Source: Chroococcidiopsidaceae cyanobacterium CP_BM_RX_35
GTDB lineage: Bacteria > Cyanobacteriota > Cyanobacteriia > Cyanobacteriales > Chroococcidiopsidaceae
Assembly (NCBI GenBank): GCA_019242465.1
Contig: JAFAVL010000842.1
Span: 1-11,726, forward strand
Direction of reading: 5' to 3'
Length of the DNA: 11,726 nt
Shown here: piece by piece, positions 6,844 through 11,726 of the stretch
How the letters are laid out: each line of letters begins with the position of its first letter
How positions within the stretch are numbered: position 1 is the stretch's first letter
Position numbers and translations under genes: made by a program
The notes under the pieces: generated by a model
Database searches by the model: none
What the model was told of the DNA's origin: nothing
Seen by the model: only the letters and a program-made list of their open reading frames with translations

Positions 6844-7092
6844 TCACTCTTGACCTACGCTAAGTTGTTGACCAATACCTAACTGCTGTTTGCTACTCTT
6901 AAGCTGTTTCCACGCTTGCTTGATTTGTTTGTACGCTTCCTCAGCAAAAAGTTTACCGCCTGTTTCCAGGTTGGCAATGTAGCTAACTTGCTGTGCAAAT
7001 TCTTGTAAATTTGCATTGAAGATTAGGTTTTCCGGCTGTACCTGTCCGTAGTAGCGCGAGCGAGGATAGAGAAAATCTTGCTTGTTAGTCAC
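6844..7092 (-). CDS. small cyanobacterial DUF7219-like protein
   Basis: This soluble protein of about 82 residues contains DFLYPRSRYYGQVQPENLIFNANLQEFAQ and VSYIANLETGGKLFAEEAYKQIKQAWKQLK. From memory this pattern matches the small cyanobacterial family called DUF7219, whose function is unknown. It is mostly helical after residue 25. GTG at 7092 is preferred because AAGGGGG lies six bases upstream; an in-frame TTG at 7098 would sit directly beside that site and add only two residues. It is first in a likely two-gene operon with the gene ending at 6463. It is probably driven by the leftward TATAAT at 7186-7181 inside the shared operator region. The family name is moderately sure and no function is claimed. 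Confidence 0.75.
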   Translation of the reverse strand: MTNKQDFLYPRSRYYGQVQPENLIFNANLQEFAQQVSYIANLETGGKLFAEEAYKQIKQAWKQLKSSKQQLGIGQQLSVGQE

Positions 7093-7164
7093 GATCAACC
7101 CCCTTGAGTACGATAGAAGCAGGAGTGACAGCAGGTAGCTTGACTTTACAGGTTTGGAACTACT

Positions 7165-7193
7165 TTTACTCGTATAGCAAATTATAGTATAAT
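7165..7193 (+). promoter_or_regulatory. rightward sigma-70-type promoter of the Dam-like gene
   Basis: A consensus -10 box TATAAT (7188-7193) is preceded 17 bases upstream by TTTACT (7165-7170), which matches TTGACA at four of six positions. Transcription would start near 7200, leaving a leader of only about 17 bases before ATG 7217 and no Shine-Dalgarno. Confidence 0.6.
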
Positions 7194-7214
7194 ATTTTTG
7201 GTATTGCTATACGA
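7170..7214. promoter_or_regulatory. 11-bp inverted-repeat operator flanking divergent promoters
   Basis: The arms TCGTATAGCAA (7170-7180) and TTGCTATACGA (7204-7214) are perfect reverse complements separated by 23 bases. The left arm lies between the -35 and -10 of the rightward promoter. The right arm ends two bases before the ATG at 7217. The enclosed AT-rich spacer carries TATAAT on both strands. Centre-to-centre distance of the arms is 34 bases, about three helical turns. This geometry suits a repressor binding both arms. The binding protein is unknown; autoregulation by the adjacent gene is a guess. Confidence 0.6.
7181..7209 (-). promoter_or_regulatory. leftward promoter candidate for the hypothetical operon
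   Basis: On the minus strand TATAAT lies at 7186-7181. The hexamer 17 bases upstream (TAGCAA, 7209-7204) matches the -35 consensus poorly. It would overlap the rightward promoter almost completely and give a leader of about 80 bases before the GTG at 7092. Confidence 0.4.
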
Positions 7215-7216
7215 AT

Positions 7217-8068
7217 ATGCCAAAGTTAGAGGACTTGAAAGCGGAATTGTTGTCTCTTCAGTCAGAGCTAGCCCGTATCCAGAGCGAGGGCCGAGTCTTA
7301 ACAGACTGCTGGATTACCAAGGCAAAACCTGGTGGCAGCAAAAAGCATAAGTATCCTCGGCTTAAATCTAGAAAGCCAATGTTTAATGGCAAGAAGACAG
7401 AATACTTAAGTATCCATGGTTCAGCCCTGACAGATGCCGAGGCAGCGATCGCCCGTGGGAAAACCGTTAAGGAACTGAATAAGCGCATCAAAACTATAAG
7501 TAAGCAGATTGAATTACTCCAGCGCAATGCCCAAAGTTCAAAGACACTTACCCGGAAAAAGCCTCAAGATTGGTACACACCGCCAGAGATCATCGTCTTG
7601 GTCCGTCAGGTGATGGGAGAGATTGACCTTGACCCAGCCAGTAACGAAATTGCTCAACAGTGGGTTCAAGCTAGCAATTACCACACTCAGGCACAGGATG
7701 GACTATCTCATCGCTGGTTTGGGCGAGTCTGGTTACACCCAACTCATAATAAGACAGCGAAGTGGATTAATAAGGTTCTGACTGAATATGAATCAGGGCA
7801 AGTCTTGGAAGCCATCATACTAGTAAGACCATCAGTTGGCAGCAAGTGGTTTCAAAAACTCACTCGCTTATTTCCGGTGTGTTTCCCTGATGAGCCGATT
7901 GCATTCCTTGATGACCAAGGTCAACCGCAGCCTCGGCCTAAGCAAGGCAATGCCATCTTTTATCTAGGTCAGAACATTGAGCAGTTTCAGCAGATTTTTG
8001 GCACCGTTGGTAGTGTTAGTAGTCCCAGTGCAAAACTTGACTATAGTCTACGCTCAAGCTGTACGTAA
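7217..8068 (+). CDS. phage Dam-like N6-adenine methyltransferase homologue with degenerate catalytic motif
   Basis: This 283-residue protein has an N-terminal coiled coil (residues 1-25). A basic middle part, CWITKAKPGGSKKHKYPRLKSRKP...YLSIHG, and a second helical segment (72-105) follow. A C-terminal domain of the phage-type DNA N6-adenine methyltransferase family begins at WYTPPE (119-124), continues with IDLDPAS (136-142) and ends with FPDEPIAFLDDQG and NAIFYLG. In active relatives the catalytic motif reads VWLNPPYG; here it is VWLHPTHN (171-178, bases 7727-7750), so Asn, the second Pro and Tyr are lost. The reading frame is otherwise intact. Methylation activity is therefore doubtful, and a DNA-binding or regulatory role, or early decay, is possible. 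ATG 7217 follows the operator directly with no ribosome binding site. A hairpin terminator at 8112-8140 ends the unit. Confidence 0.8.
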   Translation: MPKLEDLKAELLSLQSELARIQSEGRVLTDCWITKAKPGGSKKHKYPRLKSRKPMFNGKKTEYLSIHGSALTDAEAAIARGKTVKELNKRIKTISKQIELLQRNAQSSKTLTRKKPQDWYTPPEIIVLVRQVMGEIDLDPASNEIAQQWVQASNYHTQAQDGLSHRWFGRVWLHPTHNKTAKWINKVLTEYESGQVLEAIILVRPSVGSKWFQKLTRLFPVCFPDEPIAFLDDQGQPQPRPKQGNAIFYLGQNIEQFQQIFGTVGSVSSPSAKLDYSLRSSCT

Positions 8069-8111
8069 ATCTGTGACACTTTTATAATAGGTTGATGATG
8101 CGACCGTGTAG

Positions 8112-8140
8112 AGTTGTGTAATTCAAGGCACAACTTTTTT
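8112..8140 (+). terminator. Rho-independent terminator
   Basis: AGTTGTG (8112-8118) pairs with CACAACT (8129-8135) over a ten-base loop, and the run of T from 8135 to 8140 follows directly. It lies 44 bases after the Dam-like gene's stop and separates it from the PIN gene. Confidence 0.6.
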
Positions 8141-8151
8141 CCTGCTAGAGC

Positions 8152-8556
8152 GTGATTAACCTTGATACAAACACTGCGATCGCATTTGTAGCCGAAGGTT
8201 CTACTGTTCGCTATCAACTGAGGGCACTTGTTCAAAACCAGCAACTGGTGATGGTGCAAACTGCTTTCGATGAGTTTGTCAACATCATTAAATCTTCAGG
8301 TGGGGCTTTGGAGCAGGAAAGAGCAAGTCGATTCCTCAATCGAATCGTGGTCATGCCCGATAATCCTTCAATCGTTGCCCAAGCATTACAGCCAACGCGA
8401 AGTTTAGACCACAACGATATAATCATTCTAGGCACGGGCGATCAAATGGGCGTTGTCACGATGACGGCTGATGCAAAAGCGGTTCGAGCCGCCAGCGCCC
8501 AAGGCATTGATTTCAAGGTCTATCTTCACCCTCCCTATCCATTAACAGGTAGCTGA
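8152..8556 (+). CDS. PIN-domain protein (VapC-like putative ribonuclease)
   Basis: This 134-residue protein has a PIN-like layout. INLDTNTAIAFV gives the first acid (D5), TAFDEFVNI the second (E41), SLDHNDIIILGTG the third (D89), and VVTMTADAKAV the fourth (D107). The tetrad is complete, so metal-dependent RNase activity is possible. The length is usual for single-domain PIN toxins. The start is GTG 8152 with weak upstream sequence (CTAGAGC); an in-frame alternative is not obvious, and the first strand begins at once. The DUF3349-like gene starts three bases after its stop, so the two are surely co-translated. Classical VapBC has the antitoxin upstream; here the upstream neighbour ends with a terminator, so any partner would be the downstream gene. 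It could be a housekeeping PIN protein rather than a toxin. Confidence 0.8.
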   Translation: MINLDTNTAIAFVAEGSTVRYQLRALVQNQQLVMVQTAFDEFVNIIKSSGGALEQERASRFLNRIVVMPDNPSIVAQALQPTRSLDHNDIIILGTGDQMGVVTMTADAKAVRAASAQGIDFKVYLHPPYPLTGS

Positions 8557-8559
8557 ATC

Positions 8560-8862
8560 ATGCAAAAAACAGTCCCAGCCCATCTTGCCAGTACTTATCA
8601 GTTGCTTGAATGTGCTTTTCCTCAGGGCATCGAAGAGCAGGAGTATCTCCCCCTGTTGTCGATTCTCTATGCGCAAATGTCCGATCGGAGTTTAGCTCAA
8701 GTGATTGCTGAGTTTACTGGGAGTGAGTACCATGCTGTTCTCAACGATGTATACCGAGTTGGAGCGGCGGAGACATTTTCATCTGAGGTCCAAGAAGTTC
8801 TAAATAGCGTTAAACAGAGATTGATGCCCTGCGATTACGAGAAGTGGCTGATTGAAGGTTAG
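8560..8862 (+). CDS. DUF3349-like small protein
   Basis: This 100-residue, mainly helical protein contains LLECAFPQGIEEQEYLPLLSILYAQMSDRSLAQVIAEFT. That resembles the DUF3349 pattern (Gly-Tyr-Pro-x-Gly-hydrophobic, then PLL-x-LL-x4-L/M-S/T-D-x-x-hydrophobic) known from small actinobacterial proteins of unknown function. The C-terminal half, VLNDVYRVGAAETFSSEVQEVLNSVKQRLMP, is another helix pair. The ATG is three bases after the PIN gene's stop, which argues for a functional pair. It could be a cognate inhibitor of the PIN protein, but no DNA-binding motif of the usual antitoxin kinds is visible. The following dacB-like gene is only 12 bases away, so all three may share a transcript. Confidence 0.7.
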   Translation: MQKTVPAHLASTYQLLECAFPQGIEEQEYLPLLSILYAQMSDRSLAQVIAEFTGSEYHAVLNDVYRVGAAETFSSEVQEVLNSVKQRLMPCDYEKWLIEG

Positions 8863-8874
8863 TCACGTTGATAA

Positions 8875-10344
8875 ATGAAGTTTTTGATCCATCGCTCCTT
8901 GAGGGCAATTCTGCTACTAACCTACTCATCTAACCTCTTCTTCTGCTCCTGCTTGACCATAAGAGCAGCCAAAGCGTCAGAAGTTGTCTGCCCAGCTCAA
9001 CTGAATACTGAAATTGCAGCAATTGTAGCTCGTCCGCAGTTGCGTCGTTCGCGTTGGGGCATTTTAATCCAAACGTTATCTCCTGCTTTAACTATCTACA
9101 GCCGTGATGCCCAGCAGTACTTTGTCCCAGCTTCCAATGCCAAGCTACTCACGACAGCGGCTGCCTTACATCATTTAGGTCCCCAGTTTCAGATTCGCAC
9201 ATCTGTTTATGAGCAGGGTGATGCTTTGCGGGTTGTGGGGCGGGGAGATCCAAGCTTGACAGATACCCAACTCACAGAATTGGCACAGCAGCTCAGTCGT
9301 CAGGGTATCCGTCAGGTGAGCCAACTAATCGCCGAGGATGATTATTTTCGAGGTGCGGCTATTAACCCCGGTTGGGAATTGGAGGATGTACAGGCGGATT
9401 ATGGAGCCCCAGTCAATAGTCTAATTCTGAATCAAAATGCTGTGACGTTGATGTTATTCCCTCAAACCCTGGGGCAACCACTGCGAACTGTCTGGGCAGA
9501 TCCTATCGAAGCAATGCAATGGCAGGTTGAAGATCGCGCGATCACAGTTAAGCCAGACGCACCAACATTTGTTGATGTCAGCCGGAACCTAGGGAAACCA
9601 ACATTGTTCCTGGAAGGACAACTGAGTGTTAATTCTGCTCCTGAGGCAGTGAGTTTAGCTGTACTTGACCCGGCAGCGCATTTTTTACAGCACTTCCGTA
9701 CTGCCTTAGCTGTACAGCAGATTGTGACAAAACAGGCAATGGTTGCCACCTCCTCTTCGCTTCGCTCAACTACTGGGCGAGAATTAGCATTTGTTGAATC
9801 ACCGCCGCTGTCTCAGCTGTTGGTAGAGACGAATCAGAACAGCAATAATCTTTATGCAGAGGCTTTGCTACGAACACTTGGGGCTAAAGCAGGCGATGCA
9901 TCTACCATGGGGACAACAGAGGAAGTCGGTTTGCACGCAGTCAGTACGACATTAACTGAGTTGGGAGTTGACCCAACTAGCTATGTGCTTGTAGATGGAT
10001 CGGGACTATCTCGTCATAACTTAGTCAGTCCAGAAGCATTTGTGCAAACTCTCAGAGCGATGGCGCAGTTGCCAGAGGCAGCACTCTATCGAGCTTCTTT
10101 ACCAGTAGCGGGCATGAGCGGTACCCTCAAAAACCGCTTCCGCAATACAGCTGCTCAAGGCATTCTCCAAGCTAAGACTGGCTCGATGAGTGGGGTTGCT
10201 GCTATATCGGGGTATCTTAATACCCCCAACTATGAACCACTGGTATTTAGTATGATAGTGAATCAATCTGACCAATCTGCTACTACACTGAGACAAGCAC
10301 TCGATGAAATTGTATTGTTGATAACTGAGTTGCATCACTGTTAG
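8875..10344 (+). CDS. dacB: D-alanyl-D-alanine carboxypeptidase/endopeptidase (PBP4 type, peptidase S13)
   Basis: This 489-residue class C low-molecular-weight penicillin-binding protein trims or cuts peptide cross-links in periplasmic peptidoglycan. A signal peptide is visible: basic MKFLIHRSLR, a hydrophobic stretch to about residue 29, then cleavage plausibly after AAKASE-type residues near 35. The active-site motifs are all present: SNAK (S87, K90), SNN (S323-N325) and KTG (434-436). The large insertion between the first two motifs that typifies the S13 family is also there, with ILNQNAVTL and an ADDD-like AEDDYF segment. Length is normal. The gene follows the DUF3349-like gene by 12 bases without a clear ribosome binding site, so translational coupling is possible. 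No functional link between cell-wall hydrolysis and the PIN pair is evident. Confidence 0.95.
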   Translation: MKFLIHRSLRAILLLTYSSNLFFCSCLTIRAAKASEVVCPAQLNTEIAAIVARPQLRRSRWGILIQTLSPALTIYSRDAQQYFVPASNAKLLTTAAALHHLGPQFQIRTSVYEQGDALRVVGRGDPSLTDTQLTELAQQLSRQGIRQVSQLIAEDDYFRGAAINPGWELEDVQADYGAPVNSLILNQNAVTLMLFPQTLGQPLRTVWADPIEAMQWQVEDRAITVKPDAPTFVDVSRNLGKPTLFLEGQLSVNSAPEAVSLAVLDPAAHFLQHFRTALAVQQIVTKQAMVATSSSLRSTTGRELAFVESPPLSQLLVETNQNSNNLYAEALLRTLGAKAGDASTMGTTEEVGLHAVSTTLTELGVDPTSYVLVDGSGLSRHNLVSPEAFVQTLRAMAQLPEAALYRASLPVAGMSGTLKNRFRNTAAQGILQAKTGSMSGVAAISGYLNTPNYEPLVFSMIVNQSDQSATTLRQALDEIVLLITELHHC

Positions 10345-10363
10345 TCTTAATTTCTAATTAAGA
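10345..10363. repeat. AT-rich perfect hairpin after dacB
   Basis: TCTTAATT (10345-10352) and AATTAAGA (10356-10363) are perfect complements around one base of loop plus flanks, starting directly after the dacB-like stop codon. There is no following T run, so it is a doubtful terminator, though it could mark an RNA 3' end after processing. Confidence 0.35.
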
Positions 10364-10405
10364 GGCACTGGCTAAACTAGAGACGAGTATTAGCAGAGGA
10401 AAGAA

Positions 10406-10720
10406 ATGCAGGAAATTAGCTTAGTCTGCACCTTGGATGGTGCTGAATATAAAGAATACGAAGTTTTGAGCAACAATCAGCCTTTGGGAGTGATTTCTTG
10501 GAATAATGAACGTGACCCATCGATGGGTAGTTGGTATACAACAGCCAGCGATGGTGTTCCCAGATACTTTCATACTCAAGTGGAGGTCGTTGATTTTCTC
10601 AAAGGTAACTCTGTAAATTCTTCTACCGAAATTGCTGCTAAGTTGAAGGCTGAAGCACACAAACTTATGGACATTGCCGAAGAAATTGAAGCTACAGGTG
10701 ACAATCTTGAAGCTTATTGA
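10406..10720 (+). CDS. small hypothetical cytoplasmic protein
   Basis: This 104-residue acidic protein is not one I recognise. The N-terminal 70 residues look strand-rich (ISLVCTLDGAEYKEYEVLSNNQPLGVISWNN, then WYTTASDGVPRYFHTQVEVVDFLKG). The C-terminal 30 residues form an amphipathic helix, TEIAAKLKAEAHKLMDIAEEIEATG. No signal peptide, membrane helix or metal-binding motif is seen. ATG 10406 has a good AGAGGA five bases upstream, which makes it a convincing real gene. It converges with the PRC-barrel gene, with a GC-rich hairpin between. The 61-base gap from dacB includes the AT-rich hairpin, so it may have its own promoter, but none is clear. Confidence 0.75.
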   Translation: MQEISLVCTLDGAEYKEYEVLSNNQPLGVISWNNERDPSMGSWYTTASDGVPRYFHTQVEVVDFLKGNSVNSSTEIAAKLKAEAHKLMDIAEEIEATGDNLEAY

Positions 10721-10726
10721 TGATAT

Positions 10727-10762
10727 CCTCCCCCGTTAGACTTGGTAGTCAGCGGGGGGTGG
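10727..10762. terminator. GC-rich hairpin between convergent genes
   Basis: CCCCCG (10730-10735) pairs with CGGGGG (10753-10758) around an internal TTA/AG loop and an inner GACT-TGGT-AGTC stem (10739-10750). It sits just after the small gene's stop and 40 bases from the PRC gene's stop, a usual place for a bidirectional terminator. It lacks a T run. Its flanks resemble the tnpB-element right end, so it may instead be a transposon-end relic. Confidence 0.45.
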
Positions 10763-10797
10763 CAATGAATAGCTCCTTGCTCTGCTCTAGCTGATTT

Positions 10798-11726
10798 CTA
10801 ATAATGATCTTCCTCTTCGTACTCTGGAGCCTTAGTTTTTTTGGGAATATTGACTGGTTTAGGGTCATCCCAAGCATCACCCTCTAGCTCGTCGTCGTAC
10901 TTTTGCCCAACTTCAGGCTCAACCTCAGCATACCTTGGTGGCTCTTGATACCGAGGTCGCATCGGCTCCTCACTCCATTCTGCTTCATCTTCTTCGTATT
11001 GCATTGCTCGCTGCCGACGTATTTGTCTGGGTGGAGGCTGTAGTTCTTCAAATTCTTCCTCCTCCCAGGCTTCCTGAACTGCGGATTGAGTGTTCCGCAA
11101 GGGCTGGGATCTGGGCGTTTGTAGAGGCACGCCACTGGGTAACTGGTTTGCTGGTCTAGCAATAGGAGGAGAGTAAAGTTCTTCTTCATCGCGCTCCCAA
11201 GGCGCTTTGCCAATGCCAATGCGCTCCAGAACACCGAGCGTTAATTGGTTGAGTCGTTGTTCTGCTCCCTCAAACACAATCAACCGATTTGGACCGCTAC
11301 TCACAATTTCTTCTATCGGCAGCTCGTAGGTACTCAGCAGTTGCTGAGGAATTTGTGGCAGACCAAAAGTAGCAATGATCAAGGAGGAAACCTTACCGTT
11401 CTCTTCGCTGAACTGGAAACCCCGCACGCGTCCCAAGAGTTCACCTGTCTCAGTGATGACTTCGCTACTAATTAAGCTACTGTAAGCTTCAACGTCGATA
11501 TCTTCTATCACATCTTCGTCATCTACAAGGATAACGTCTCCAATCTCGCGAATGCTACTAAGAAACATGTAGCGTGGCACACTACCGATGGCGAGCAGGT
11601 TGTCTCGCAAACTTAGAGCTACAACCTCCCGCTGGTCAATATCCACCCATAGCTGACTGATCACTCCTAACCGCTTGCCGTTGTTGCGGGCGATCACCTG
11701 AGTGTTCAAGATGTCGGAGCGTTTAA
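10798..11726 (-). CDS. PRC-barrel domain protein with acidic disordered tail, 5' truncated by window edge
   Basis: About 308 residues are visible. Two PRC-barrel units form the N-terminal half. The first has LNTQVIARNNGKRLGVISQLWVDIDQREVVALSLR. The second has SSEVITETGELLGRVRGFQFSEENGKVSSLIIA. After about residue 170 the chain becomes a Pro/Gln/Glu/Asp-rich, low-complexity tail with ERDEEELYSPP, QEAWEEEEFEELQPPP and a terminal PEYEEEDHY. PRC barrels occur in RimM, in photosynthetic reaction-centre H subunits and in many small stand-alone proteins. Two-barrel versions are common in cyanobacteria, with unclear roles. A TTG at 11709 could start the protein, but the frame stays open to the window edge and encodes KRSDI in front of LNTQV. 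The true start therefore probably lies outside. A membrane helix is not visible. Confidence 0.88.
   Translation of the reverse strand, partial: KRSDILNTQVIARNNGKRLGVISQLWVDIDQREVVALSLRDNLLAIGSVPRYMFLSSIREIGDVILVDDEDVIEDIDVEAYSSLISSEVITETGELLGRVRGFQFSEENGKVSSLIIATFGLPQIPQQLLSTYELPIEEIVSSGPNRLIVFEGAEQRLNQLTLGVLERIGIGKAPWERDEEELYSPPIARPANQLPSGVPLQTPRSQPLRNTQSAVQEAWEEEEFEELQPPPRQIRRQRAMQYEEDEAEWSEEPMRPRYQEPPRYAEVEPEVGQKYDDELEGDAWDDPKPVNIPKKTKAPEYEEEDHY

Noticed and set aside
7217..8068. Active restriction-modification methylase
   Set aside because: The catalytic NPPY motif is absent and no restriction endonuclease gene is adjacent.
10345..10363. Intrinsic terminator after dacB
   Set aside because: The stem is almost all A-T and no T run follows, so it is kept only as an inverted repeat.
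10935..11475. Plus-strand open frames opposite the PRC-barrel gene
   Set aside because: They are antisense to a well-supported gene whose low-complexity tail favours long spurious frames.

Overview
The window looks like a cyanobacterial chromosome. Five HIP1 octamers (GCGATCGC) occur in 11.7 kb, where chance would give well under one. The hypothetical proteins and the PRC-barrel protein are of cyanobacterial type, base composition is moderate, and a palindrome of a kind common in cyanobacterial genomes lies at 6389-6429. A filamentous or Chroococcidiopsis-like species is plausible, but the exact genus cannot be read from this sequence. No tRNA, rRNA or CRISPR array was seen.

Left block (1-4949, all + strand) is an export cluster. 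It holds the 3' part of an EmrA/HlyD-type membrane fusion protein, two tandem paralogous 12-helix MFS exporters (EntS/MFS_3-like), and a 14-helix EmrB/QacA-type MFS pump. Gaps are 73-86 bases, which suggests co-transcription. The unusual point is that the EmrA and EmrB partners are separated by two duplicated exporters.

Middle block (about 5015-6460, - strand) is a solo tnpB insertion of the IS200/IS605 superfamily with no tnpA. The TnpB is full length with an intact RuvC triad and zinc ribbon. Matching bulged hairpins lie at both ends, and an omegaRNA-like structured region spans the tnpB stop codon. The element sits against the 3' end of a two-gene hypothetical operon (6463-7092, - strand).

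From 7099 to 7216 there is a compact divergent promoter. TATAAT boxes on both strands lie between the arms of an 11-bp perfect inverted repeat. It drives the hypothetical operon leftwards and, rightwards, a phage-Dam-like methyltransferase homologue whose catalytic NPPY motif has become HPTH. This combination suggests a regulator or a decayed mobile-element gene rather than an active methylase. A terminator follows it.

Right block (8152-10344, + strand) holds a PIN-domain protein, a DUF3349-like small protein three bases downstream, and a DacB/PBP4-type D-Ala-D-Ala carboxypeptidase. A small hypothetical gene (10406-10720) then converges on a PRC-barrel protein with an acidic, disordered tail. 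The PRC gene runs off the right edge. A strong GC-rich hairpin lies between the convergent genes.

The most interesting candidates are the TnpB/omegaRNA element, the operator plus pseudo-methyltransferase unit, and the PIN-DUF3349 pair. None can be called a new system from sequence reading alone.
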